Positions 33,530-42,064 of a DNA stretch of 64,000 nucleotides are shown here, piece by piece. The DNA comes from JBAZLV01 sp041650055. Lineage in GTDB: Bacteria > Nitrospirota > UBA9217. The position numbers and the translations under genes were made by a program. The first letter of the stretch is position 1, and the number at the start of each line of letters is the position of its first letter. The notes below the pieces were generated by a model. The model was given only the letters and a program-made list of their open reading frames with translations. It ran no database searches and had not been told where the DNA came from. The stretch is taken from NCBI GenBank assembly GCA_041650055.1, contig JBAZLV010000004.1, forward strand, positions 1 through 64,000. The letters run 5' to 3'.

Positions 33530-34876
33530 ATGCAATATAAAGCATGGTTTCAATGCATCAATCAACAGTGTAAGGAAAAATATCCTTTAAACACGGTTAT
33601 TTACCGGTGTAAAAAATGCGGCTCGCTTCTTGAAGTCCAGCATGACATGACAGCGCTTGCCAGGCGCGATGCCAAGGCCTGGATGAAGCTGTTTGAAGAC
33701 CGATATAAATCCACCCAGTGGCCTTATGGATCGGGTATATGGGGGAAAAAGGAATGGATTCTTCCGCAGATAGAGAATGACAACATCGTTTCTTTATATG
33801 AAGGAGGAACGAATCTATTCTGGGCTGAACGGTTTGGGAAGATCATCGGGCTCGATAATCTCTGGATCAAGTTATGCGGCAATTCTCATAGCGGCTCTTT
33901 CAAAGACCTCGGCATGACTGTTCTGGTATCCCAGGTCAAGCAGATGATCAGTGAAGGCACGCCTATCCAGGCCGTTGCTTGCGCATCAACCGGTGATACT
34001 TCAGCAGCCCTTGCAGTATACTGTGCAGCTGCGGGAATTCCCTCCATTGTCCTCTTGCCAAAAGGGAAAATATCAATTGCTCAGCTCGTCCAGCCGATTG
34101 CAAATGGTTCTCTTGTTCTGTCCCTTGATACGGACTTCGACGGTTGTATGAAGGTCGTTCAGGAGATCACGAAGGATGAGACCCTTTATCTTGCCAATTC
34201 CATGAATTCGCTCAGGATCGAAGGCCAGAAGACCGTCGGCATAGAGATCGTCCAACAGTTTGACTGGGAGACTCCTGATGTAATCATCATTCCCGGAGGA
34301 AACCTCGGGAATGTTTCTGCACTCGGAAGTGGTTTACTCATGATGCGTGATCTTGGACTTATCACCAAGCTGCCACGCATCGTGGTAGCCCAGGCAGAGC
34401 GCGCAAACCCGCTTTACCGTTCGTATCTCAAAAAGTTTGAATCATTTGAACCCATGCAGGCTGAGAAAACTCTCGCGAGCGCCATCCAGATCGGAAATCC
34501 GGTGAGCATCGAGAAAGCAATCAGAACGCTGAAGCAGTTTAACGGTATCGTGATGGATGCAACAGAAGAAGAACTGGCAGATGCGGCCGCACTCGGAGAC
34601 ACAACCGGAATGTTTAACTGTCCGCATACCGGTGTCGCACTTGCCGCTTTGATCAAGCTTATCAAGAAAGGTTCGATCGATAAATCCGAACATGTTGTGG
34701 TCATATCCACAGCACACGGCTTGAAATTCACGGATTTCAAAGTTCGCTATCATGAAGAAAAACTCGAGTTTCCGAGCAAATATGCCAATAAGCCGATCGA
34801 AGTTCCCGCCCGCGTTGATGCTGTGAAAAAAGCACTTGACGAGGCATTGAAAAAGAGGAGAACCGCTGATGTCTAA
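33530..34876 (+). CDS. thrC: Threonine synthase
   Basis: PLP enzyme making threonine from O-phosphohomoserine. The 448-residue protein opens with a small zinc-ribbon-like segment (Cys pairs in CINQQC and CKKCGS), as in one thrC subgroup. The catalytic lysine is in HSGSFKDLGM. The PLP-phosphate loop is PGGNLGNVSALGSG, and STAHGLKFTDFK is near the C-terminus. A GAGG site lies about 10 bases before the ATG. It overlaps the next gene by 8 bases, making a two-gene amino-acid operon. Confidence 0.92.
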   Translation: MQYKAWFQCINQQCKEKYPLNTVIYRCKKCGSLLEVQHDMTALARRDAKAWMKLFEDRYKSTQWPYGSGIWGKKEWILPQIENDNIVSLYEGGTNLFWAERFGKIIGLDNLWIKLCGNSHSGSFKDLGMTVLVSQVKQMISEGTPIQAVACASTGDTSAALAVYCAAAGIPSIVLLPKGKISIAQLVQPIANGSLVLSLDTDFDGCMKVVQEITKDETLYLANSMNSLRIEGQKTVGIEIVQQFDWETPDVIIIPGGNLGNVSALGSGLLMMRDLGLITKLPRIVVAQAERANPLYRSYLKKFESFEPMQAEKTLASAIQIGNPVSIEKAIRTLKQFNGIVMDATEEELADAAALGDTTGMFNCPHTGVALAALIKLIKKGSIDKSEHVVVISTAHGLKFTDFKVRYHEEKLEFPSKYANKPIEVPARVDAVKKALDEALKKRRTADV

Positions 34877-36080
34877 GAAAACAACATCATCTTCAAAAAA
34901 CTGGAAACCGGCCACCCTGGGAATTCATGGTTTGGGCCATGTTCCGCATGCACATCATGCTGTTTCCACGCCGATTGTCCAGACATCAAATTACTATTTC
35001 GAGAATACCGACGAAGTCTACGCGTTTATGAAGGCAAAAAGCGAAGGCCGGATCATTCGTGAACATGAGTACGGGCGGTATGGCAATCCAACCCAGCAGG
35101 AATGCGAACGGAAGCTTGCAGCCATTGAAGGTGCAGAGCGGGCAATCTTGTTCTCAACAGGGATGAGCGCTGTGATCCTGACCCTGCTCACCTATATGCG
35201 TCCGGACGGGCATATCATTTTTACGAGCGATTGCTACCGCCAGACACGAGATTTTGCAAAGAACACGCTGGCGAAATTCGGTATCAAAGTCACGATGGTT
35301 GATCCGACCGCAGAAGCAATCGAAAAAGCAATACAGCCAAACACCAATATCATTTTTACTGAATCACCTACGAACCCCTATCTTCGCGTACTTGATCTTC
35401 CGGCAATCGTGAAAGTCGCAAAAAAACGGGGCATCATGACGATGATTGATGCCACCTTTGCAACACCGTATAATCAAAAGCCGCTCGATCTTGGTATTGA
35501 TATCGTGATTCATTCAGCTACAAAATACTTCGGCGGTCATAACGATCTGCTTGCAGGCGTTGTTCTGGGAAAACACGACCTCTTAAACGATCTCTACAAA
35601 ATGCAGCGGATGATCGGCGCAACCCTTGGGCCATTCTCCTGTTTTCTGCTTGAACGGGGTCTCAAGACCTTCGGCTTGCGTATGGAACAGCACAATCGCG
35701 CCGGGCTCGAAATTGCCCGCATGCTTGAATCCCATCCAAAAATTGAAAAGGTGTGGTATCCGGGGCTTGCTTCTCATCCTGACCATGTCATAGCAACCCA
35801 GCAGATGAAAGGCTTTGGGAGCGTCATCACGTTCCTAGTGAAAGGAAATGACGCAGATACTAGAAAATTCATCGACAGCCTCGAGCTTTTTCTGATCACG
35901 CCGAGCCTTGGCGGAAGCGAAAGTTTGGTAACCCAGATGTCTATGATGTCTTTCTTTGATTATCCGGAAGACTATCGCCAGAATATCGGGATTGTGGACA
36001 ATCTGGTCAGGATCGCACTGGGACTCGAGGATGTGGATGATCTTATTGCGGATCTGAAACAGGCGTTGGAAAAAATCTGA
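34869..36080 (+). CDS. Cys/Met-metabolism PLP enzyme (cystathionine gamma-synthase or O-acylhomoserine sulfhydrylase type)
   Basis: A 403-residue fold-type I PLP enzyme of the transsulfuration family. It has YGRYGNPTQQECERKLAAIEG, FSTGMSAV, and the PLP lysine in HSATKYFGGHNDLLAG, with GGSESLVTQ near the end. The partner gene thrC also uses a homoserine ester, which favours a role in methionine synthesis (cystathionine or homocysteine formation) over a lyase role. The exact substrate cannot be read from the sequence. Its stop is 7 bases from the convergent dtxR/feoA stop. Confidence 0.88.
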   Translation: MSKKTTSSSKNWKPATLGIHGLGHVPHAHHAVSTPIVQTSNYYFENTDEVYAFMKAKSEGRIIREHEYGRYGNPTQQECERKLAAIEGAERAILFSTGMSAVILTLLTYMRPDGHIIFTSDCYRQTRDFAKNTLAKFGIKVTMVDPTAEAIEKAIQPNTNIIFTESPTNPYLRVLDLPAIVKVAKKRGIMTMIDATFATPYNQKPLDLGIDIVIHSATKYFGGHNDLLAGVVLGKHDLLNDLYKMQRMIGATLGPFSCFLLERGLKTFGLRMEQHNRAGLEIARMLESHPKIEKVWYPGLASHPDHVIATQQMKGFGSVITFLVKGNDADTRKFIDSLELFLITPSLGGSESLVTQMSMMSFFDYPEDYRQNIGIVDNLVRIALGLEDVDDLIADLKQALEKI

Positions 36081-36087
36081 AGAAGAC

Positions 36088-36801
36088 CTACGCCTTTCCT
36101 ATTTTCTTCACAAATATTTCCCTGGTAATGCTCTTATCAACCGCGACCATGGTTTCTCCGAACTGGATCACGTACGAGGGCCTTTTCTGATGCAGTTTCA
36201 GCACGCTGCCCGGAAGAATTCCCATTGCTGAAAGGCGGTCAAGCCGAGAATGGGACTCTGGAGTGATAAATACGATTTTTGCCTGCTCCCCGGGCATAAG
36301 ATCAGCCAGAGGAATGACCAATGGCCTTATTTCCTGCTTAAATAATGAACAGCATTTGCCACGAGGGATCGGCTTGCCATCCGGCGAGGTCGGCGGATGG
36401 CCCAGCAGTGTGCATACGCTGTCCGTCACCTCAGGGGAAAGAATATGTTCGAACTTGCAGGCTTCGGCTTCAGCCCGGTCAAGCGCAAAAAGATCGTGAA
36501 ACAGCCGAAGCGAAAGCCGATGTCGCCGCACAAGCTCGCGGGCACGATCATCTCCTTTCGGAAGCAGCTCCAGCATCTGGCCTTTGCTTTTTATCCATCC
36601 GTTTTTAGCCAGCTGCTTCAGAATGGATTCGCACCCCTTTATCGCGCAGTGTTCCAGTACTTGATCGAGCGTCAGAATTCCTTCTTCTCGAAGCGTCCAG
36701 ATGATCTCAAGAAGTTCATCCTCTTTTTCGATCTCAGGCAAAACACATAAGGAAGGATGACCAGCTTTTCCTTCAGGAATATCAGTTTTTTGATCTTTCA
36801 T
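36088..36801 (-). CDS. DtxR/MntR-like metalloregulator fused to a FeoA domain
   Basis: A 237-residue protein. Residues about 20-85 form a winged helix (ILTLDQVLEHCAIKGCESILKQLAKNGWI). Residues about 86-150 match the DtxR metal-binding and dimerisation part (RHRLSLRLFHDLF, EACKFEHILSPEVTDSVCTLLGHP, and PRGKCC). Residues about 160-237 are a FeoA/SH3-like domain (LADLMPGEQAKIVFI, RLSAMGILPGSVLKLHQ). In this operon, directly after feoB, it probably senses Fe(II) or Mn(II) and may also interact with FeoB through its FeoA part; no separate feoA is present. Confidence 0.87.
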   Translation of the reverse strand: MKDQKTDIPEGKAGHPSLCVLPEIEKEDELLEIIWTLREEGILTLDQVLEHCAIKGCESILKQLAKNGWIKSKGQMLELLPKGDDRARELVRRHRLSLRLFHDLFALDRAEAEACKFEHILSPEVTDSVCTLLGHPPTSPDGKPIPRGKCCSLFKQEIRPLVIPLADLMPGEQAKIVFITPESHSRLDRLSAMGILPGSVLKLHQKRPSYVIQFGETMVAVDKSITREIFVKKIGKA

Positions 36802-36835
36802 GGGTCACCTCATTTCATTCTTTACGACTCCATGC

Positions 36836-38815
36836 CTACAAAACAATATTGAATGTCTTAAATACTAAGTGTACCAAAGCCCCAATACCGAATGCAAACG
36901 GGAAAATAAATGCTACCATGTACAGCGCAATCTTGAGCCCACGCTCTTTCACCATCATGAAAAAATTCGCAATACAGGGAACAAACAAAGTCATAACGAT
37001 AAGCCCGATCACAATCTGATTTGGATTCAGCATTCCCTCCTTTGCAAGCACGAAGAGGCCCGCTGCGCCATAGTCTCTCCGTAAAAAGCCGATCACAAAT
37101 GCTTCCGCTGCTTTGCTGGGAAGTCCGAGAAGCCCCACAACCAGTGGATCAGTTATTTTTTGAAGATAGTCAAGTGCTCCCAGTGTATGTCCCAGAAAAA
37201 GAATAAGCGTCCCTAGGATAAAGAGCGGAACCGCTTCCTTTAAATACCATTCAACCCTGGCAAGCGTCTTGACAAGGATATTGGATATATGCGGAATTCG
37301 CAAAGGCGGAAGCTCGAGAATAAAATCAGAGGGTTCTCCGGAGATAACCTTCGATGCAAGATAACCCGTCAGAAGCATCACCATAACAATTGTCAAAAGC
37401 CATATACCGGTGGCGACAGCTGATATACCGGATACAAGGCCAAGAATGACACCCAATTGCGCAGAGCACGGAACTCCCAACGCAAGGAGGAGGGTCACCA
37501 AAATCCGTTCTTTTCTGGTTTCAAGAATCCGGGTTGTCAAGGTTGCCATGGTATCGCATCCAAGCCCGAGCACCATCGGAAGAACCGCCTTTCCGTTCAG
37601 TCCCATGATCCCGAATATTCGGTTGACCATAACAGCGAGTCTCGGAAGATACCCTGAATCTTCAAGTAAACCGAACGCGATAAAAAAGAACCCTACGATG
37701 GGAAGCACGATCGCAATTGAATAGGTCAAGGCCATCGTAACTAAACCGTATTCACCAACAAACAACTCACGTAAAAAAGGCCATGGAAATAAAAAATCCA
37801 CGACCGTAGTACTCAACGGGTTCAAATAAGTTCCGAATACGGTTTTTTCCAGAAACGTTACCATGACCCCAGCGCCCAGTACTCCGACAAATTGATAGAC
37901 AAGATACAACACCAGGAGAAGAATGGGAAAACCCAGGACCGGATGCATGCTCAGGGAATCGAGAAAGGAACCAATGCTCGACTGACGGTCATCCCGTTCA
38001 CGAATCATGACCTGGGCAAGAATCTGATCTGCCTTCTGAAGGCGCTTGCTCGTGATGATGTATCCAAGAGAATTATGAAAGCGGGATTGCACCGACTGTC
38101 GTATGTGTTCGATCGTTTGAATGGAATGATGATCAACGCGAGCATGCAGCCATTCGTTCAAGCTCTGATCTCCTGAGAGAATCATCAGAGCAAGAGATCG
38201 GCGGGAAATCGGCGATTTTGGAAGAAGCGTGGCAATCTCCTCAATTCCTCGTTCAATGGGTTCTTCGTATGTTACGCTGAGAGATGTAATGCGTGGTTTT
38301 TGGATTGCTGCGAGAAGCGAATCAATACCGTTTTTTCTAATGGCAACCGTCTTGACAACCGGAACGCCGAGCAGATGCTCCAGTAATGCCTGATCAACGA
38401 TGATACCCCTGCTTTTTGCCTCGTCATCCATGTTCAGATCAAGCAGAAAAGGAAGCCCCATTTCGGCCAGTTGCAGGGTGATGAGCAGCCCGCGCCGGAG
38501 ATTCTTCGTATCGGCAACCTGGATAACCACATCGGGCCGCTCAGCGAGCAGTATATCCCGGGTGACCTCTTCATCTTCAGACATCGGCACGAGCGTGTTC
38601 ACTCCGGGCGTATCAACAACAACGCTCTTCACTTTATGTAACGTTGCATTCCCATACGTCACTTCAACCGTAGTTCCTGGATAATTGGAAACCGTGACAT
38701 AGGTGCCGGTCAAAAGGCCGAACAGGGCGCTTTTGCCGACATTCGGATTTCCGATCAACAATACTTTACGGTAACTGGATGAGGAATCAACGGTGCTAGA
38801 AGCGTTATGATGCAT
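36836..38815 (-). CDS. feoB: Ferrous iron transporter B
   Basis: A 659-residue inner-membrane Fe(II) transporter. The N-terminal G domain has GNPNVGKSALFGLLTG (P loop), VSNYPGTTVE and VDTPGVN. A helical spacer follows, then about eight membrane helices with two Gate motifs around GLGCDTMATLTTR and LGVPCSAQLGVILG, and a C-terminal region. The GDI and linker parts are of normal length. It lies 34 bases downstream of fur and 34 bases upstream of the dtxR-feoA fusion, so all three probably form one Fur-controlled operon. Confidence 0.93.
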   Translation of the reverse strand: MHHNASSTVDSSSSYRKVLLIGNPNVGKSALFGLLTGTYVTVSNYPGTTVEVTYGNATLHKVKSVVVDTPGVNTLVPMSEDEEVTRDILLAERPDVVIQVADTKNLRRGLLITLQLAEMGLPFLLDLNMDDEAKSRGIIVDQALLEHLLGVPVVKTVAIRKNGIDSLLAAIQKPRITSLSVTYEEPIERGIEEIATLLPKSPISRRSLALMILSGDQSLNEWLHARVDHHSIQTIEHIRQSVQSRFHNSLGYIITSKRLQKADQILAQVMIRERDDRQSSIGSFLDSLSMHPVLGFPILLLVLYLVYQFVGVLGAGVMVTFLEKTVFGTYLNPLSTTVVDFLFPWPFLRELFVGEYGLVTMALTYSIAIVLPIVGFFFIAFGLLEDSGYLPRLAVMVNRIFGIMGLNGKAVLPMVLGLGCDTMATLTTRILETRKERILVTLLLALGVPCSAQLGVILGLVSGISAVATGIWLLTIVMVMLLTGYLASKVISGEPSDFILELPPLRIPHISNILVKTLARVEWYLKEAVPLFILGTLILFLGHTLGALDYLQKITDPLVVGLLGLPSKAAEAFVIGFLRRDYGAAGLFVLAKEGMLNPNQIVIGLIVMTLFVPCIANFFMMVKERGLKIALYMVAFIFPFAFGIGALVHLVFKTFNIVL

Positions 38816-38849
38816 TACTTCTCCTCATATCGAATGATCAATATAACTT

Positions 38850-39350
38850 TCATTTTTTTGGTAGATACATACCGTGCGTGTCTCTGGTTCTGAGTCTGTT
38901 TCTATTTTTTAGTCTATCTTTCTTCAGACAATCATTGCAGAGTCCATATAATTCCAGTTTATGACTAGCAACCTGGAAACCTCGTTTTTTAGCTACATCA
39001 TGCTGGAGAGCTTCGATACGCTCGTTCTCAAATTCCATAATGGAGCCGCACCGCGTGCAGATAAGATGGTCGTGGTGTATATCCGATTCTTTATACTCGA
39101 ATCGGGTAAAACCATCATGAAATCGCCGCTCTTCGGCAAGACCTGCTTCGGCAAGCAGCTTCAGGGTTCGATATATGGTCGCATAGCCGATACCGGGATC
39201 GGTTTTCCTGAGTTGCGCATACAGGTCCTCAGCACTCACATGTTTTTTTGCCTTGAGGAAAACCTCTAGGATTCGTTCCCGTTGGACCGTCAACCGGAGC
39301 CCTTGTCCTGCAAGAAATTGAGATAATTGTTTTTGCGGCTTGTTCTGCAT
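38850..39350 (-). CDS. fur: Ferric uptake regulator (Fur family)
   Basis: A 166-residue metalloregulator. The N-terminal winged helix has LRLTVQRERILEVFLKAKKHVSAEDL and GYATIYRTLKLLAEAGL. The metal-binding and dimer domain has HHDHLICTRCGSIMEFEN and LYGLCNDCLK, with both structural CxxC pairs. Fur rather than PerR or Zur is suggested by its operon with feoB and by a Fur box in its own promoter. The ATG at 39350 has AGGAG upstream; a longer start reaches into the operator and is rejected. Confidence 0.9.
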   Translation of the reverse strand: MQNKPQKQLSQFLAGQGLRLTVQRERILEVFLKAKKHVSAEDLYAQLRKTDPGIGYATIYRTLKLLAEAGLAEERRFHDGFTRFEYKESDIHHDHLICTRCGSIMEFENERIEALQHDVAKKRGFQVASHKLELYGLCNDCLKKDRLKNRNRLRTRDTHGMYLPKK

Positions 39351-39360
39351 AGCTCCTTCT

Positions 39361-39375
39361 TGAGAATGATTTTCA
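39361..39375. promoter_or_regulatory. Fur box
   Basis: TGAGAATGATTTTCA matches the 7-1-7 Fur consensus TGATAAT-N-ATTATCA at 12 of 14 arm positions. It lies 10 bases upstream of the fur start codon and overlaps the predicted transcription start, a position suited to repression of fur-feoB-dtxR/feoA. Confidence 0.75.
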
Positions 39376-39381
39376 ATAAGA

Positions 39382-39410
39382 TTTGTACCATCATCCCGCC
39401 TTTCTGTCAA
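39382..39410 (-). promoter_or_regulatory. Promoter of the fur-feoB operon
   Basis: On the minus strand TTGACA (39410-39405) and TACAAA (39387-39382) are separated by exactly 17 bases. Transcription would start near 39375, inside the Fur box. Confidence 0.65.
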
Positions 39411-39420
39411 CAGAAAACAA

Positions 39421-39451
39421 AAAGGCCCTCTTTAAATACAAGAGGGCCTTT
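39421..39451 (-). terminator. Intrinsic terminator of the envelope operon
   Basis: AAAGGCCCTCTT (39421-39432) pairs with AAGAGGGCCTTT (39440-39451), a 12-bp stem. On the minus strand it ends in TTTGTTTTCTG. It lies 28 bases past the fecR-like stop and isolates the seven-gene operon from fur. Confidence 0.85.
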
Positions 39452-39478
39452 TCAAGGATATACCAGAATAAGTTTCTT

Positions 39479-40237
39479 TTACAATTTCATCAGTGCATCC
39501 TGCTTCTGATTCCAGAGAAGCCACTCATCCGTTTCACTACTCGGATCAAATTTTTGCGGTTTTGAAGCAGTGCCGTCCGGTGTCACCGTGACCTGCTGCA
39601 TGGCCATGACAATAACCGTCCATTCCTGCATGGCTACCTCATGATACGGCGGCGGAACCGCATGAGGCCCGGGTACTTGTTTCGGTCTCGATAGTCCGGC
39701 CTGCGGTTGCGTTGCTTCCGGCTTCGGCGTCCCGGAAACAGATACCGAACCTTCATACACTCGGAACAGAGAACTTGCATCCGGTTCAATAGTCACTCCG
39801 TACACCGTGCCCCGGACTCCGGCGACTGCATTCGAAGTCTCCACCGCGACTGCTGACTTCGGGGTCGTCAGTTTTTTTACCTGTGCCCAGAGTTTTCCCA
39901 TGAAAAGGCTGATTTTGAAATGCTTGTCCTTTGTTCCTTTATCATAGGACAACTCCTGGATTCTGAATGAAGAAGCCTCGGCAAATCGCATGACTGTCCG
40001 GTCAGGGAAACGAATTGCAAGCCGTGCGCCTTTTTCCACGGTCACCGAATCGTGCCTGGCTAGTTTGTCGCCGATCTTCAGTATCCGGCCTTCAGGATTG
40101 GCTGCGGAAACCGTCCGGACGGTGCCGGTAACCATGCTCACAACCGCATTTTTCGGCCCTTGCTCCGCGATGGAAACCAGTGGATAACCTGAAAGCAATC
40201 CAACCATGCAGAGGCTCAACACAATCTGTTTCATCAT
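39479..40237 (-). CDS. FecR-domain exported protein
   Basis: A 252-residue protein with a signal peptide (QIVLSLCMVGLLSGYPLVSIA). The central FecR-like domain shows NAVVSMVTGTVRTVS, LKIGDKLARHDSVTVEKGAR, VMRFAEASSFRIQEL, and AVAVETSNAVAGVRGTVYGV. The C-terminal third is Pro/Gln-rich and ends in a short segment (DEWLLWNQKQDALMKL). In other systems FecR domains bind or signal in the periplasm; no ECF sigma factor is nearby, so a signalling role like Fec is not supported. The ATG at 40237 has GGAG 6 bases upstream. Last gene of the operon. Confidence 0.82.
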   Translation of the reverse strand: MMKQIVLSLCMVGLLSGYPLVSIAEQGPKNAVVSMVTGTVRTVSAANPEGRILKIGDKLARHDSVTVEKGARLAIRFPDRTVMRFAEASSFRIQELSYDKGTKDKHFKISLFMGKLWAQVKKLTTPKSAVAVETSNAVAGVRGTVYGVTIEPDASSLFRVYEGSVSVSGTPKPEATQPQAGLSRPKQVPGPHAVPPPYHEVAMQEWTVIVMAMQQVTVTPDGTASKPQKFDPSSETDEWLLWNQKQDALMKL

Positions 40238-40250
40238 GTTTTTCTCCACG

Positions 40251-41222
40251 TTACTGAATGCTTACTTTTACGATGTCGCCAGTCTTAAAGCCCTGGCCTG
40301 ATCGAGATTGAGCCACAGAGAGATCCATGTCCGCGCCAAGATCATTTTTAATCACCAGGGCCGTGCCGATCAAATCTTCCATGGTTCCCAGTCTTTGCTT
40401 GGTCTCCGGATCGATGATCTCTTCACCTGCGCGGTACACATCGAGCTTGTCACCTACGTTCAACCCTGATTTCTGACCAGCATTAATGTACAAACTGGTG
40501 CCGGAAACTTTGGCGACCCGTCCGCTCCATTTCCGGGTCCCAAGTTGTTTCATCATGTTGACCATGCCTTTGGTAAGGGCATCCCGCAGCGCGCCGTCAC
40601 GCAATGACGTGTCATAGCCTGCCTTGCTGCCGGCTCCCAGGAAGGTCGAGGTTTTTTTATCGTAGATCCCGGTTCCGGAATCAGCCAGTATCTGAACACC
40701 GGTTGATGTGTCGACAATGCGATAGTCGACAGTCACGGATGCAATCTGTTTTTTGCTCTTGCCGAGAATATAGTCGCTGCCCTCTTCTGTTTCGGCGTAT
40801 GCTGTAACCGCTCCGGTGACAATCGCGTTCAACCCCATGACCTGTCCCATTCTGGCTGCGGTTTCAGGATTGATCGCACCGGTCGCTCCCATCCGCTGCT
40901 GGGCAAGGATTGACTGCATATCCTGCTGCGGAACAACGATAAACCGGCCTGTTTTTTGAAGAATCGTACCCAGAATATCGGCTGCTGCTTCACCAATACC
41001 CAGAACCCGGGAAGGCGTTCTATTTTGGAAATTCACAACTCCAACCCTGAGTTTCGGGCCTCTATATTCGGATATGCTGCTGCTCGTAGGAAGCTGCTTC
41101 GTGGTATCCGTTAATGTAGGATCATCCTTGACTGCTCCTGACGTGGTCGGACTGCATCCGGTTGCAATCATGCCAAGGACTACAAAAATGCTTATGCCAA
41201 AAAAAACCATACTTTTTTTCAT
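40251..41222 (-). CDS. CsgG-family outer-membrane lipoprotein
   Basis: A 323-residue lipoprotein with lipobox IATGC at about residues 21-25. Residues about 55-230 match the CsgG fold (RVGVVNFQNRTPSR, GEAAADILGTILQKTGRFIVV, MGLNAIVTGAVTAYAE, VTVDYRIVDTSTGVQILAD). Residues about 240-323 form an FlgT-C-like beta domain (LYINAGQKSGLNVGDKLDVY). CsgG forms the pore for curli subunits, but no CsgA/B/E/F is encoded here. The start at 41222 has GGGAGG upstream. The partner genes suggest an envelope complex of a different kind. Confidence 0.85.
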   Translation of the reverse strand: MKKSMVFFGISIFVVLGMIATGCSPTTSGAVKDDPTLTDTTKQLPTSSSISEYRGPKLRVGVVNFQNRTPSRVLGIGEAAADILGTILQKTGRFIVVPQQDMQSILAQQRMGATGAINPETAARMGQVMGLNAIVTGAVTAYAETEEGSDYILGKSKKQIASVTVDYRIVDTSTGVQILADSGTGIYDKKTSTFLGAGSKAGYDTSLRDGALRDALTKGMVNMMKQLGTRKWSGRVAKVSGTSLYINAGQKSGLNVGDKLDVYRAGEEIIDPETKQRLGTMEDLIGTALVIKNDLGADMDLSVAQSRSGQGFKTGDIVKVSIQ

Positions 41223-41271
41223 TCGTTCCTCCCCTGTATAAAAAATCAAATCATGAATATGAAGAATAGAG

Positions 41272-42045
41272 CTAAAACGTCTTCAGCGGTGCATTGGGAT
41301 TCACCGGTTTGCTGCTGCTTATGCCGAAAGACCCTGGTCCCCACGGTACGTTGCTCGATATCCGTTCGACCAGTTGTGTTGATTCGTAATCAAGATGAAT
41401 CCCAATCGCTTTTGTGATCAGCTTCACACCTAAACTTATGGCAAATGATTTCGTGATATCTTCCGTACCTGTGGTGCCTTGATAAAGAGTTATCCACGGC
41501 ACTTCGTTGTCTCGTGAATCAAATATTTTTGCCACCACCGCTGTAGCACCTCCTGCTTTTCCCTTCATATATACTTCACTTTTGACGCCAAGTCCCTGTT
41601 GGAACAGAGTTACACCCGTTTGCGTATTCACCAGTTTGAATTTTGCACGAACCTTCCTTACATTATAGGCTCCAGTCGTTACTTCATCAAAATCCATTAA
41701 CGTGCCGTACAATATCCCTTCAACATCGAGTGTCTTGCCCAGTTCCTGCGGTGTTGTCATATCCAGCTGGCCGCCTAATGTTATGCCCATCTGATCCCGA
41801 AGGATCTGATCCGTTGCTTTGATATCCATGACAACATACGATCGGCGCTCCAATGCTTTTACCATTTTCTTGCGGACGACATCCGGGCCTTCAACATCAG
41901 CGGTATCGTTCCGCATCGGAAGAACAGCAACCCGTTTAAGCGGGTTATTTACATCACAATAAAGAGGAACTTGACGGGATACTGAACATGCCGTCAGCAT
42001 AATCATCACGGATATCAATGCGTACGGGATTGTTCTTTTTCGCAT
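41272..42045 (-). CDS. GNA1162/DUF799-like lipoprotein
   Basis: A 257-residue lipoprotein (lipobox LTAC at about residues 17-20). The order RVAVLPMRNDTADVEGPDVVRK, RRSYVVMD, LGKTLDVEGILYGTLMDFDEV and RAKFKLVNTQTG resembles the GNA1162/DUF799 family, whose fold is related to TolB-N and CsgG domains. Such proteins often occur beside CsgG-like genes. Function unknown; an outer-membrane-associated role is inferred from the lipobox. The family call is by pattern and could be a related CsgG-superfamily group. Confidence 0.65.
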   Translation of the reverse strand: MRKRTIPYALISVMIMLTACSVSRQVPLYCDVNNPLKRVAVLPMRNDTADVEGPDVVRKKMVKALERRSYVVMDIKATDQILRDQMGITLGGQLDMTTPQELGKTLDVEGILYGTLMDFDEVTTGAYNVRKVRAKFKLVNTQTGVTLFQQGLGVKSEVYMKGKAGGATAVVAKIFDSRDNEVPWITLYQGTTGTEDITKSFAISLGVKLITKAIGIHLDYESTQLVERISSNVPWGPGSFGISSSKPVNPNAPLKTF

Positions 42046-42064
42046 GGAGACTCGTACCTCAAAA

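Noticed and set aside
39479..40237. FecR-like protein as an anti-sigma factor
   Set aside because: There is a cleavable-type signal, no cytoplasmic anti-sigma region and no ECF sigma gene nearby.
40251..41222. Naming the CsgG-like gene csgG and the locus a curli operon
   Set aside because: No CsgA/B/E/F genes are present, and the added FlgT-C-like domain and partners differ from curli loci.
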